Shown here one piece after another: positions 45,348 through 54,826 of a DNA stretch of 64,000 bases. The stretch covers positions 124,001 through 188,000 of the forward strand of contig NZ_WNJL01000034.1 of assembly GCF_010378095.1 (NCBI RefSeq), read 5' to 3'. A program made the position numbers and the translations under genes. A model generated the notes under the pieces. It was not told the origin of the DNA and did not search any database. It saw only the letters and a program-made list of their open reading frames with translations. The first letter of the stretch is position 1. Each line of letters opens with the position of its first letter. Source of the DNA: Acidithiobacillus ferrianus (lineage in GTDB: Bacteria; Pseudomonadota; Gammaproteobacteria; Acidithiobacillales; Acidithiobacillaceae).

Positions 45348-46973
45348 TCACGGTGCGGTAGGTGCCTTGTTCCCAAACTGCCTGAGATAAACCCGCATGG
45401 TTTCGTCGGAAACAGAACCATTGACTGCCAGATAAAAAATACCTAGCGCCAATAAAGCCACTATCCCCATACTTGGGAAAAATGATAACGCACCTCTTCC
45501 ACCCAAAGCCTTGGGGCCAATCCAGCTCAGCCCCCACAGGCCGATGAAGTAAGGGAATATCCACCACATGTACTGCCAGCCCATCTCCACCCAGCGCCCT
45601 TTCCGGAAAATTCCGGTGATGGCGTAGAATGCGAGCAGACCGAAGAGCGTGATAAAGATGAAATCCAGTGTTTGCAAACCAGACCAATACACGATCCAGG
45701 TGGAGACAACAAAAGCGATCGGTGCGATCACCGGAGCCGCCCAAAGCCGGAATGGTCGGTCCAAATCAGGCATGGCTTTGCGAATCTGTAAAAGCGCGAT
45801 AGGTCCGATAGCGTAGGAGAGTACAGTCATGGAAGCCACGTAACCCACCATTTTTTGCCAAGACGGAAACGGCAAAAAGAAAATAGCTCCTACCACAAAC
45901 AAGATGATCAGCGTCACCCAAGGCACACCAAAACGATTGATTTTATTCACCCATCGCGGAGCCGCCCCCGTATCGGCCGTCGCCAGGGTAACACGGGAGG
46001 CGGTCGTGGTATAGATAAGGCCGCTAGCACCCGGAGAGACGAAGGCGTCCACATAGAGCAGCGTCGCCAGCCAACCAACACCCAACGTGGCAGCCAGGGC
46101 GGCGAAGGGGCCATTCACGCCCGCAAAATTCAGATGTCGCCAGCCCTCTTTCGCCAAATCCAACGGATTGACTGCCCCCAGAAAAGCCACCTGCACCGCA
46201 ATATACACCGTAGCGGCGATAAGCACCGAACCAATCACAGCAATCGGCACATCACGCCGTGGATTTTTACTTTCTCCTGCAAGATCAATGGCATGCCTGA
46301 ACCCCAGCAAACTGAATATGACTCCGCCGCTTGCCACGGCGGTGAACATGCCGTGCGTATCACTCGCGGCATGAGCGGCACGCACCGCGAAGTTGTGCGG
46401 ATGCCACGCCAGGCTGACGAGCAGCGCAGCCGTCAGTAGCGGAATGCCAATTTTCCACCAGGTAGCCGCGCCATTGATCCGCAACACCCACTGTATCACC
46501 AGGAAATTGGTCATCACAAAAAATCCCAGCATAATGATCGCCACCATCATGCCCGTGCCGCTCAACAGATTGCTGTGCGATTGCAAAAGTCCCGGAATAT
46601 AGTTATTCGCATAGGTGAGTACCGCCGTCACCTCGATAGGCGCGATAGATGCGTATGAGAGGAACAGTATCCAGCTCCACAGGTGCCCGACAACCGGACC
46701 GTTGCCCACATGTGCCAGATGGACCACCGCGCCGGCCCTTGGAATGATTGGTGCCAGTTCGGCAAAAATCAGGGCGAGCAACAGGATGGCCCCGGCGCCG
46801 AGAACCCAGGAGCCAATCGCCAGTGGTCCGGCAACTTGCGCAGTAAAAAGCGGGCCAAACAGCCAGCCGGACCCAATAGAGGCGCCGACACAAGCCATAA
46901 CGAGGCCCATCAAGCCTCCCTCACGTTTGAGTTTATTCCTGCGAGATCCGGTAGATCCTGTAGGCGTAGGCAT
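45348..46973 (-). CDS. APC-superfamily amino acid/polyamine permease
   Basis: A 541-residue permease with about 12-14 hydrophobic helices. The first helix carries the APC substrate motif GASIGSGWLFGPLF. Helix 6 region GGVIFSLLGFRHAIDLAGESKNPRRDVP is also characteristic of the superfamily. The C-terminal part (after about residue 430) has extra helices and a short cytosolic tail. Substrate not readable; an amino acid or amine is expected. It stands alone, with 370-700-base gaps on both sides. Confidence 0.9.
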   Translation of the reverse strand: MPTPTGSTGSRRNKLKREGGLMGLVMACVGASIGSGWLFGPLFTAQVAGPLAIGSWVLGAGAILLLALIFAELAPIIPRAGAVVHLAHVGNGPVVGHLWSWILFLSYASIAPIEVTAVLTYANNYIPGLLQSHSNLLSGTGMMVAIIMLGFFVMTNFLVIQWVLRINGAATWWKIGIPLLTAALLVSLAWHPHNFAVRAAHAASDTHGMFTAVASGGVIFSLLGFRHAIDLAGESKNPRRDVPIAVIGSVLIAATVYIAVQVAFLGAVNPLDLAKEGWRHLNFAGVNGPFAALAATLGVGWLATLLYVDAFVSPGASGLIYTTTASRVTLATADTGAAPRWVNKINRFGVPWVTLIILFVVGAIFFLPFPSWQKMVGYVASMTVLSYAIGPIALLQIRKAMPDLDRPFRLWAAPVIAPIAFVVSTWIVYWSGLQTLDFIFITLFGLLAFYAITGIFRKGRWVEMGWQYMWWIFPYFIGLWGLSWIGPKALGGRGALSFFPSMGIVALLALGIFYLAVNGSVSDETMRVYLRQFGNKAPTAP

Positions 46974-47401
46974 GCGCGTACCCTCTTGACTATAATAAAT
47001 TAAATGTGATCTTCAACAAACCGTTCGGGCCACTCATAACCAATCACACACATCCAAACACATGCATAAATCCGTCAAAATTTAATCAAAATACATTTAT
47101 CCTACATATTTATCGGGATGTCAACCCGTGGAGATCGCTGCATCGGTTTCCGTTTTTAATGGTACCAAGACGATCATTTTTAATTCAGATAATATTTCTA
47201 AATTTCGCGTAATTAATGGACATATATGGACTTTCGCAATATATATATCGCCATTTTTATGGGTTTTACTTTCATCGCGAATATTATTAATTGGTCACCA
47301 TTCTTACTTATATTGCATGACAATGCCGATTATACCCATCCCGACTCGACTACCATTTTTTTGGAGCGGCATCAAATAGCCGTGACGCAGAAAAAGGTGC
47401 G
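46974..47401. other. AT-rich intergenic region
   Basis: About 430 AT-rich bases between the EAL gene end and the APC permease start. The permease promoter (minus) should be near 46990-47010 (AT-rich TATAATAAATTAAAT on the plus strand). A plus-strand open frame from 47226 begins with a hydrophobic stretch but runs into the antisense of the EAL gene; I do not call it. Confidence 0.5.
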
Positions 47402-48544
47402 TCACTCTCTGAGGCGAATCCACTGGCGCAAACGCATCATCAATCGCTCATTGACGGCCACCAGCTCCTTTTCAACGGATGCGACCTGGCCACTATCCGG
47501 CGATAGGGGGTGCGCCTCCCGAAGAATCCCGTGGAGCCTGTGGTGCAAACGGCTGATCTCGGTCGGGATGGTGTATTTGTTTTTCTGCCTTGCCAACCAG
47601 AACCCCAAGTGGCAGCGGTGCTCATCCTCCGGCCCCAGTATTCGATCAGGAAGAGCCCCATTACCTTGTAGAGCCTTGGTACATTGGACGACACGTAAAT
47701 CATGGGCGACGAGAAAGCCGTCGTTCATTACATCCTGCGAAATCCTGCGCGCAGAGGGGATTAAATGACTTTTATATTTTGACAGATCAAACGATCTGAC
47801 CCATGCTGGCACGGCATCGGCAGGCATGGGTTTGGCGAAGAAATATCCCTGCATGACGTGACATTCCAGTGTTTCCAGCAATTGAAAATGGCTGGCAGTT
47901 TCCACCCCCTCGGCCACCACGTTGAGTCCCAGCATCGCGGCTATCGCCGTGACACCCGCAACGATGGCGAAACCCCGTGGATCGTTCAGGATATCCCGCA
48001 CGAAACTACGGTCCACTTTAATGGTTTGAGCGGGCAGTTTTTGCAGGTAACTTAACGACGCACTGCCCGTACCAAAATCGTCCAGGGCAATGCGCAGGCC
48101 CAAGGCATTGCAGGCCCGCAGAGTTCTTTGCGCTCTGGGAAAATCCAGCAGGGGGGCGCTTTCCGTCACCTCGATCTCGCACATTTCGGGCGCGATGCCG
48201 GGATGCGCCGCAAGCGCGCCGCGCAAGTCATTCAGGAATTCGGGATCCAACAGATGGCGGGCACTGACGTTTATCGCCACGCGCAAGGGGAGTCCATCGC
48301 GATGCCATCGCGCGCCCTGAGCCAACACGGAATCCAGCACCAAACAACCGATGCGCCGGGCGAGACGAGGATGATCCAACGCATTGGCGAATGTAGCGGG
48401 CGGGAGAACCCCCCGTTGCGGATGTACCATGCGAATCAGTGCCTCGACCCCTATGACGCCATCGCACGTGGACAACACGGGCTGATAGTATATGACCGGG
48501 TTTCCGGTAATCCGCGCGCCCCGCGTCATGACGATTTCTTCCAT
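47402..48544 (-). CDS. EAL-domain c-di-GMP phosphodiesterase with C-terminal CZB zinc-binding domain
   Basis: A 380-residue protein. The EAL domain (about residues 14-250) keeps the catalytic set: E34 in VEALIRM, N92, the LDDFGTG loop (D155, D156), K176, E212 in AEGVET and Q232 in MQGYFF, so it should hydrolyse c-di-GMP. Residues about 268-375 form a CZB-like domain with the four expected zinc ligands: H281, C311 in RCHLGFW, H334 or H335, and H338. CZB domains usually sit on chemoreceptors or, in DgcZ, on a GGDEF protein; an EAL partner is uncommon. No GGDEF or membrane part. The ATG follows GGAGAGGGGAG. Confidence 0.88.
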   Translation of the reverse strand: MEEIVMTRGARITGNPVIYYQPVLSTCDGVIGVEALIRMVHPQRGVLPPATFANALDHPRLARRIGCLVLDSVLAQGARWHRDGLPLRVAINVSARHLLDPEFLNDLRGALAAHPGIAPEMCEIEVTESAPLLDFPRAQRTLRACNALGLRIALDDFGTGSASLSYLQKLPAQTIKVDRSFVRDILNDPRGFAIVAGVTAIAAMLGLNVVAEGVETASHFQLLETLECHVMQGYFFAKPMPADAVPAWVRSFDLSKYKSHLIPSARRISQDVMNDGFLVAHDLRVVQCTKALQGNGALPDRILGPEDEHRCHLGFWLARQKNKYTIPTEISRLHHRLHGILREAHPLSPDSGQVASVEKELVAVNERLMMRLRQWIRLRE

Positions 48545-49096
48545 CTCCCCTCTCCGCCATCCCGCGAAATCACGATGACACTCAAGCCGGCGTGGTTATC
48601 TTCTCGTGCCCGTCCAGAACCACGGGTTCGAAGGAAAACCGTGCTTTGCGACGGCGATAACGTAGCCATGCGCGCGGCAAGCGCCAATCCACGGCGCAAA
48701 AAGGCCTTATTCATCAGTAAGGGGGCAAGCAGAGGTTCCCCCGTGCTGTATATACGCCGGGAGGAATCAGGCAAAAATCGAGGTGGATCCGGCGGTCATT
48801 CAGGAGCCAGCGCCCTACCGACCCCATGGCTTGCCAAGGTGTGCAGACCGATACGCCCCAACCCATCAAGCCAATGATCCCAAACTATCACCGGATCCGG
48901 TAGGACCAGGTCGGCACAAACATGGGGAACGACGATCTTGCATAAGTAGTGGCGACCAAATCCATAATGCGTTGGGCAAAGTGTCACATTTATAATACAT
49001 AAACGCCGCATCTGCCAAGTTTAAATGAAAGGCGCGCTCCCACCGCTACCCCGCGTTGGTGAACTGCCGTCCAAGCAAGCGCTTTGAGTCTGCGCC
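48545..49096. other. Divergent intergenic region of the c-di-GMP cluster
   Basis: About 550 bases with no supported gene. TATAAT at 48991-48996 (plus) is a -10 candidate for the PilZ gene, without a well-spaced -35. Promoter elements for the EAL gene (minus) were not identified. Confidence 0.45.
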
Positions 49097-49945
49097 TTGA
49101 CATCCATCACGCGCTATGCCATCGATGAACACACCGTTGTTACTGATGTGAGACATCCAAAACCATTCATGAATCTTTCCGCCGATGACACCAACCTGGG
49201 AATGCTGCTGCCCATGCGCGCAGGTCATAGCATCGCTGATTATCAGCAATCCATCATCAGCGACTTTTCCGAGATCATCACAGACGCCGTCGCGGACCGT
49301 TTATGTTCGGTCGCCGAATCCGATGCCATACTCTTCTCGACAGACCACACCGAAGATGGGAAACACTTCATTTTCAAGGGATGTGATCAGGCTGGTCTCG
49401 TATTTTCGCCCACAACCGATGTGGTGAGCAGAAATTATCAGAAAACCTTGGTATTCGTAGAAATTGGAGAAAGCATCTACACTTTCTTTGCCGATCTTAA
49501 ATACGTTTTCCAGGAGCATCTGCACTTCGACATGCCTCGCATGATGTACGCACGAAAGACACGGCGCAATAAACGCGTCAAGGTGGAGGGATCTGTCGTT
49601 CTCGGACGCAAGGACGGTCGCACAACGCGGGTTAAAATATATGATTTCAGCCCAACTGGCGTCAGCTTTCTCGCCGACGAGACCGATTTCACGCCAGGTG
49701 AATCCATCCTTGCGTCGTTTGAAATCCCCGCCTGCGGTATCTGCGAAACCGTGGTAACGGTAACCAGGGTCGAAATCCGCCCAGGCCGTGGCTTCCGTGC
49801 CCTGGTAGGGGCTAAAATGATATTGACGCAAGCGCAAAGAAAAAAGGCGGAACAACTCTACCTCTGTAAAAAGGCCGATCAGATGAAACAGCTAACAGAA
49901 TCATCCAGATCGCACTTCGGCAAGTCATTCCACGAAGAACCATGA
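49097..49945 (+). CDS. PilZ-domain c-di-GMP receptor protein
   Basis: A protein of up to 282 residues. The C-terminal PilZ domain (about residues 152-255) has the c-di-GMP binding RxxxR motif (R156, R160 in RRNKR) and the D/NxSxxG motif as DFSPTG (183-188). The N-terminal half resembles the YcgR/flagellar-brake-type N-domain in size and position, but the match is not clear. The start is uncertain: TTG 49097, GTG 49148 or ATG 49169, none with a good ribosome site. It sits between an EAL and a GGDEF gene, so it is the probable effector of local c-di-GMP. Confidence 0.85.
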   Translation: MTSITRYAIDEHTVVTDVRHPKPFMNLSADDTNLGMLLPMRAGHSIADYQQSIISDFSEIITDAVADRLCSVAESDAILFSTDHTEDGKHFIFKGCDQAGLVFSPTTDVVSRNYQKTLVFVEIGESIYTFFADLKYVFQEHLHFDMPRMMYARKTRRNKRVKVEGSVVLGRKDGRTTRVKIYDFSPTGVSFLADETDFTPGESILASFEIPACGICETVVTVTRVEIRPGRGFRALVGAKMILTQAQRKKAEQLYLCKKADQMKQLTESSRSHFGKSFHEEP

Positions 49946-50092
49946 ATATCGCGTCCACGAACGAATCGTTGAAACATGCTGGCGCTTGACGCTTAGATCA
50001 GCACGGCGATGAGGTATCCGGATGCGCTTTTACAGGAATCATGACCATATGAAAAATACTACCGCTATACGACAAGCATCCAAAAACCTGCC

Positions 50093-51592
50093 ATGAAGGC
50101 GCCACAAGGTCTTTTTCTGAGCATGACCCAGGAAGGACACGCGCTGCTTTCCCAGTACCGAAGATTACTGATTGGACAAAGTGAATCTTTGGCAAAAGCA
50201 TTTTATGATTATCTTATGAGTCACGAACCAACAGCCCAGGTTTTTTCCGGTTTTAACGAAGCACGGATGCAAAAGCTGGTCGCTGCTCAGGCCGATCACG
50301 CGCGGCAGATGCTGACGGCTTCTTGCGACCACGCTTGGGATGAAAAAGTCCGTGCATTGGGGCGTGTCCATCAGATGCACGGAATAGAAATATCCTGGGT
50401 CGCCGGAGCTTATCTGATCTACCAGCGACATTGGGATCATCTGATCCATATGGCTGTTCCCAACCAAGACCGGGAAGCCCTGCGGATGTACCTCCACCAG
50501 TTGCTCATGCATGATCTGATGTTGCAGATGGAAGGTTACCAATACAGCGTGCGACAGACGGATCAGGATCGCACGGCTCTGTTCGCCGCCATGCTGCGGA
50601 GTCTGACCGATGTACCAGGAGAGACCGGTACGGAGGCGTTTCTCTGCGTTATTTGTCGTGAATTGATCCGAGACAATGACGCCTTGCGCTGGTCTTGGTA
50701 CGCGCTGGCGACGACGGAAGATGAACCCCTTTATCTGCAGTGCGAACACGGCGTTGAGATACAGTCCACCATTGTGAACACGCCGGATGATCCCTGCTGG
50801 AAGGCTTTGCATTCCGGGCAGGTAGTCGTTTTTCCGCTCAGCGATCCCACCTGCCCAGAATGGCTGACACCACTACGGACGGAAATTGCCGAGATCGCCA
50901 TCATACCTTTTGGCATCCATGGGCAACGGGCCATAGGTGTGGTGGGCAGTAAGGACCGTGGGTACTTTCAGCGGGTTGGTCTTGACCATTTCGCGGCATT
51001 CGCGCATCTGAGCAACCTGGTCATGGCCCTGCAGCAACAGTCGCAGCGCGACCCGCTCACTGGCTTGCCTAACCGGATGGCTCTGGATGAGCGCATCGAA
51101 AACGCGCTTGAACGCGCCAACCGTCACCAGACCTTGATGGCGATGATCATGTTTGATCTCGACGGTTTCAAGGCGGTGAATGACACCTACGGGCATCCCG
51201 CCGGTGACCAGTTACTGGTCACCCTCGCCCGGCGCCTGCAGGGCGTACTACGCGCCACGGATTCCGTCATCCGCCTGGGTGGCGACGAGTTCGTCTTTCT
51301 GCTGGATGACCTAGAACGCTGGACAGATCTCGAAATGATCATCGAACGGATTCACCAGACCGTAGAGGAACCCTACCTGCTGGATGGCGTGGAGGCGCAC
51401 GTCGGCGCCAGTCTCGGCATTACACTCTATCCCTTGGATGATGGCAAACCCAGAGACCTGCTACGCCATGCTGACCTTGCCTTGTACGAAGCAAAAGTCA
51501 ACAAGGCCACGCGCACGGAGTCCCATGTGCTCTACACCCCTCGTGTCGCCCAGGATGCCATACACCCTTTCCTCCGCGGGGAGGAAGGGTAA
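50093..51592 (+). CDS. Globin-coupled GAF-GGDEF diguanylate cyclase
   Basis: A 499-residue protein. Residues about 12-155 form a sensor-globin domain with the probable proximal haem histidine H93 (ALGRVHQMHGIEISW). About 175-310 resembles a GAF domain. About 315-480 is a GGDEF domain with DPLTGLPNR, MFDLDGFKAVND and an intact GGDEF (396-400). RATD (387-390) is an inhibitory I-site. It should make c-di-GMP in response to a gas such as O2. The 3' end contains a hairpin (CCCTTTCCTCC/GGAGGAAGGG) without a T-tract. The ATG at 50093 has no clear ribosome site; ATG 50123 is an alternative. Confidence 0.92.
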   Translation: MKAPQGLFLSMTQEGHALLSQYRRLLIGQSESLAKAFYDYLMSHEPTAQVFSGFNEARMQKLVAAQADHARQMLTASCDHAWDEKVRALGRVHQMHGIEISWVAGAYLIYQRHWDHLIHMAVPNQDREALRMYLHQLLMHDLMLQMEGYQYSVRQTDQDRTALFAAMLRSLTDVPGETGTEAFLCVICRELIRDNDALRWSWYALATTEDEPLYLQCEHGVEIQSTIVNTPDDPCWKALHSGQVVVFPLSDPTCPEWLTPLRTEIAEIAIIPFGIHGQRAIGVVGSKDRGYFQRVGLDHFAAFAHLSNLVMALQQQSQRDPLTGLPNRMALDERIENALERANRHQTLMAMIMFDLDGFKAVNDTYGHPAGDQLLVTLARRLQGVLRATDSVIRLGGDEFVFLLDDLERWTDLEMIIERIHQTVEEPYLLDGVEAHVGASLGITLYPLDDGKPRDLLRHADLALYEAKVNKATRTESHVLYTPRVAQDAIHPFLRGEEG

Positions 51593-51721
51593 TGGAAGAT
51601 CCCGGCGATGGTCCCTTTTGTCGTATTGATACACTGTAAAAGGTCGAGCAACGCCGCCGGGTTACTGCTGCCGACACTCTGTCCATGTGTCCATCCGGTC
51701 CGGCTATTGACTGTTTCTATT

Positions 51722-51795
51722 TGGAGGCTAGGCCCGGAATCGAACCGAGGTACGCGGCTTTGCAGGCCGCTGCATGACCACTCTGCCACCCAGCC
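51722..51795 (-). tRNA. tRNA-Cys (anticodon GCA)
   Basis: 74 bases. Acceptor GGCTGGG/CCTAGCC (one G-U), anticodon stem GCGGC/GCCGC with loop CTGCAAA (anticodon GCA), T-arm GGTTCGATTCC, U73 discriminator as expected for Cys, CCA encoded. Follows tRNA-Gly, as in the E. coli uvrC-pgsA-glyW-cysT order. Confidence 0.96.
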
Positions 51796-51842
51796 TTGAG
51801 ATAAAAGAGGAAAAGGGAAAGACGGCGCGCTCCTCTCGGAGA

Positions 51843-51917
51843 TGGAGCGGGAAACGAGGCTCGAACTCGCGACCCCAACCTTGGCAAGGTTGTGCTCTAC
51901 CACTGAGCTATTCCCGC
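51843..51917 (-). tRNA. tRNA-Gly (anticodon GCC)
   Basis: 75 bases. Acceptor begins GCGGGAA; anticodon stem CAACC/GGTTG with loop TTGCCAA (anticodon GCC); T-arm AGTTCGAGCCT; CCA encoded. Lies 22 bases downstream of pgsA on the same strand. Confidence 0.96.
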
Positions 51918-51939
51918 ATGGCCGCAGAGGTTACCGAGG

Positions 51940-52527
51940 TCAGGGTTCCTTGTCAAGGTGCGTGCCGCTGGCCATCAAACTAGGCCAGGCGGCGCGCACG
52001 TAACCCACCATACTCCAAAGCGTCATCCCCGCCGCTACCACCAGCAGGGCAATCCCCAGGATACGCGTGGAAAAACCCAGTAGGGGGCGCTCATAAACCA
52101 GGAGCAGGATGGAAATCATTTGCGTCGTGGCCTTGATCTTACCCATCCACGATACCGCAACCTTATTACGTTCACCCAGTTCCGCCATCCATTCGCGCAA
52201 GGCGGAAACCGTGATCTCCCGCCCGATAATGACGCTGATCAGTATGCCTGCTAGCAACGCCTGTATTTCCCCCGAAGAGGCGATGAGCACCAGGGCGGTC
52301 ACCACCATGATTTTATCCGCCACCGGGTCTAGAAAGGTACCGAAGGGAGAAACTCCCTGGTAGCGCCGCGCCAAGTATCCATCGGCCCAATCCGTAATCG
52401 CGGCCACTGCGAAAACGCCAGTAGCCCCGAAAGTGCGCACCTCCCCCCCCCAATAAAAGAGCGCCACGAAAATGGGCACCAGCAGGATGCGGAGAATCGT
52501 CAGGAAGTTGGGCAACCGTTTTATCAC
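51940..52527 (-). CDS. pgsA: CDP-diacylglycerol-glycerol-3-phosphate 3-phosphatidyltransferase
   Basis: PgsA (195 residues) is the inner-membrane enzyme that makes phosphatidylglycerol phosphate. The CDP-alcohol phosphotransferase motif (DG-x2-AR-x8-G-x3-D-x3-D) is present in the segment DWADGYLARRYQG...FGTFLDPVADK. Several hydrophobic helices follow. It starts 2 bases after uvrC ends, a widely conserved gammaproteobacterial pair. Confidence 0.97.
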   Translation of the reverse strand: MIKRLPNFLTILRILLVPIFVALFYWGGEVRTFGATGVFAVAAITDWADGYLARRYQGVSPFGTFLDPVADKIMVVTALVLIASSGEIQALLAGILISVIIGREITVSALREWMAELGERNKVAVSWMGKIKATTQMISILLLVYERPLLGFSTRILGIALLVVAAGMTLWSMVGYVRAAWPSLMASGTHLDKEP

Positions 52528-52529
52528 AA

Positions 52530-54422
52530 TCAGGAATGTCCTACGTGAAAGAAATCGTATATCCGCCGCGCGAGTTGCAAATGGATACCTTCCACGCGCT
52601 GCAAGTCCTCTATGCCGGCGTTACGGATACCGCGCAAGCCGCCGAACGCACGTAACAAAGCGACTCTCCGCCTAGGTCCGATTCCGTCAATTGCATCCAA
52701 GTCGGATGCCTCCCGCGCTCTGCTACGCCGCGCACGGTGGCCAGTGATGGCAAAGCGGTGCGCTTCATCGCGTATTTCCTGAATCACGAGCAGCGCCGGA
52801 TGGTCAGCGTTCAACTGGCGTGCCGCCGCCCATCCAGGAACATGCAGTGTTTCCAGTCCCGGTCGGCGCCCCGCGCCTTTGGCCACCCCGCACAACTGTA
52901 TCGCGGTGATTTCCAGCTTGTCTAACACCATCTGAGCCCGCGCCACTTGTCCTGGGCCACCATCTATGAGGACGATCTCCGGCAGGGATAAGCCCTCTTT
53001 TTGGAGACGGACATACCGGCGATATACCGCCTGCTCAATAGCCGCATAATCATCACCGCCCCGAATGCCACGGATATTGAAGCGCCGATATTCACTCGTC
53101 AGCGCCCCATCCTCACCGAAAATTACGCAGGATGCTACCGCAGCCTCACCTCCAGTATGGCTGATATCAAAGCATTCGACTCGCTGTGGTGTCTCCGCAA
53201 GATCGAAAAGCGCCTGCAACAAGCGCATGCGCCGCCGTCCGGTGGTACCCACCTGCGCCCTCTGACGCAAGGCCCCGAGTGCGTTGGTGAGCGCCAGGGC
53301 CATCCAGCGTTTGCGTGGACCGCGTTGCGGTTGAGCAATCATCACACGATGCCCAGCCTCGCTGCTCAAGGCCGCCGCCAGCGATGCGGAGGAACGGGGC
53401 GGTACATTCACCAACAGGTTTCCCGGCACTTCTTGGTTGCTATAGAACTGCATCACAAAAGCCGCGAGAACATCGGGGGCACGCACCCCTTCCGCGTGCT
53501 GCGGGAAAATGGAGCGCCCACCCAATTGTCGTCCATTGCGAATAAAGCTGACATAGACTACCCACTGGCCGTTTTCCTGAGCAGCCGCCAACACATCGAA
53601 ATCGCCGCCGCCCGCTTGCGCAACGTACTGACGTTCCTGAATTTTGGACAAAGCAGCGATCTGATCACGCCGCCGCGCCGCTTCCTCAAAATCGAGTCGC
53701 TCCGCGGCCGCCTGCATCCGGTTGCCCAAGCTGCGAATGGCCTCGTCACTTTTCCCTTCCAGAAAACGTATGGCGTCCGTCACATCCAGCGCATAGTCTG
53801 CCTGGCTGATATGCCCGACGCAGGGGCCACTACAGCGACGAATCTGATATTGCAGACAGGCCCGACTGCGGTGATAAAAGGTGCGATCTTCACAGGTCCG
53901 CAAACGAAAGGCTTTCTGCAACAGCACCATGCTCTCGCGCAGCGCCGTAACCGCAGGGTAGGGCCCGAAATAGTGTCCCTTTCCTTTCTGAGCGCCCCGG
54001 TGCAGGCTCATGCGCGGACAAGCGTGACTACTCTCCAGAAACAGGTAAGGGTAGCTCTTGTCATCCCGGAGAAGAATGTTATAAGGCGGATGATGCCGCT
54101 TGATGAGATTGGCTTCCAGTACCAGCGCTTCGGTTTCCGTGTGGGTCACCACGACCTCCACCCGTCGGACTTGCGCCAACATCGCCAAGGTTTTGGGACT
54201 GTGCCGCTGCTTCTGAAAATACGAACCGACCCGGCGCTTGAGGTTGCGTGCCTTACCCACATAGAGCAGGCGGTCACTGGCGCCGTACATCTGGTAAATG
54301 CCAGGCTGGCTGGTCAGAGTGCGCAAAAACCCGCCCAGCGCGAAGGGTGAATCCACTTCCGCAATCACCCGGAAATTTTCTGCCCGTTCAACTTCCATCG
54401 GTTTCCAGAGCGCCACCAACAT
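52530..54422 (-). CDS. uvrC: Excinuclease ABC subunit C
   Basis: UvrC (up to 630 residues) makes both incisions in nucleotide excision repair. It has an N-terminal GIY-YIG nuclease (PGIYQMYGASDRLLYVGKA), the four-cysteine cluster region (CLQYQIRRCSGPCVG), a UVR motif that binds UvrB (AAERLDFEEAARRRDQIAAL), an RNase H-like nuclease (FDISHTGGEAAVASCVIF) and C-terminal helix-hairpin-helix repeats (LDAIDGIGPRRRVALL). An ATG at 54398 is an alternative start; family members usually begin close to the GIY-YIG domain. Its start is one base from the stop of the DUF971 gene. Confidence 0.97.
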   Translation of the reverse strand: MLVALWKPMEVERAENFRVIAEVDSPFALGGFLRTLTSQPGIYQMYGASDRLLYVGKARNLKRRVGSYFQKQRHSPKTLAMLAQVRRVEVVVTHTETEALVLEANLIKRHHPPYNILLRDDKSYPYLFLESSHACPRMSLHRGAQKGKGHYFGPYPAVTALRESMVLLQKAFRLRTCEDRTFYHRSRACLQYQIRRCSGPCVGHISQADYALDVTDAIRFLEGKSDEAIRSLGNRMQAAAERLDFEEAARRRDQIAALSKIQERQYVAQAGGGDFDVLAAAQENGQWVVYVSFIRNGRQLGGRSIFPQHAEGVRAPDVLAAFVMQFYSNQEVPGNLLVNVPPRSSASLAAALSSEAGHRVMIAQPQRGPRKRWMALALTNALGALRQRAQVGTTGRRRMRLLQALFDLAETPQRVECFDISHTGGEAAVASCVIFGEDGALTSEYRRFNIRGIRGGDDYAAIEQAVYRRYVRLQKEGLSLPEIVLIDGGPGQVARAQMVLDKLEITAIQLCGVAKGAGRRPGLETLHVPGWAAARQLNADHPALLVIQEIRDEAHRFAITGHRARRSRAREASDLDAIDGIGPRRRVALLRAFGGLRGIRNAGIEDLQRVEGIHLQLARRIYDFFHVGHS

Positions 54423-54734
54423 TCACGATACGCATGCATCACCCAGTAACCGCAGGTATTCCCAAGTAAAAATGCCCGTATTATGACCATCGCTAAAGTG
54501 CAGTTGCACCGCATAATTGCCCACCGGGGCGACCTCCACGAGGCTCACCGCTTCCTTCCCGATAATAACCCGCGCCTGATCGGGGGTATGTCCTTTGCAT
54601 TCCGCGCAGGGGCATTCGACCCGCAGCCGCTCAAAGGTGAGCCGACTCGTGTGGCCATCCGCCCAATCCACTTCCAGGATACGGCTGATCATCAGCGGAC
54701 GGATTTCCAAGGGTTGGGTACGGGGATCAGGCAT
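54423..54734 (-). CDS. DUF971 (GBBH-like N-terminal) domain protein
   Basis: A 103-residue DUF971 protein. Characteristic features are the early strand WADGHTSRLTFERLRVECPCAEC with a zinc-type CxC-x2-C cluster, and the late GNYAVQLHFSDGHNTGIFTWEYLR. The domain is related to the N-terminal domain of gamma-butyrobetaine hydroxylase and is often linked to Fe-S or ubiquinone-related genes; its role is not established. ATG 54734 follows AGAGG; a GTG 6 bases earlier is less likely. It is divergent from efp. Confidence 0.88.
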   Translation of the reverse strand: MPDPRTQPLEIRPLMISRILEVDWADGHTSRLTFERLRVECPCAECKGHTPDQARVIIGKEAVSLVEVAPVGNYAVQLHFSDGHNTGIFTWEYLRLLGDACVS

Positions 54735-54826
54735 GTTCACCTCTTCTGCGGAACCAGGCTAGTCAGAGAAATGCCTCTAGGGTACAATCCATGCCCTCTA
54801 AAGGGAATGCCCAGAAGGACACCTGT

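Noticed and set aside
47226..47450. Small plus-strand hydrophobic peptide (MDFRNIYIAIFMGFTF...)
   Set aside because: No ribosome site, and the frame continues into the antisense of the EAL gene.
51565..51592. Hairpin at the end of the GGDEF gene as a terminator
   Set aside because: The stem is good but lies within the coding region and has no T-tract after it on either strand.
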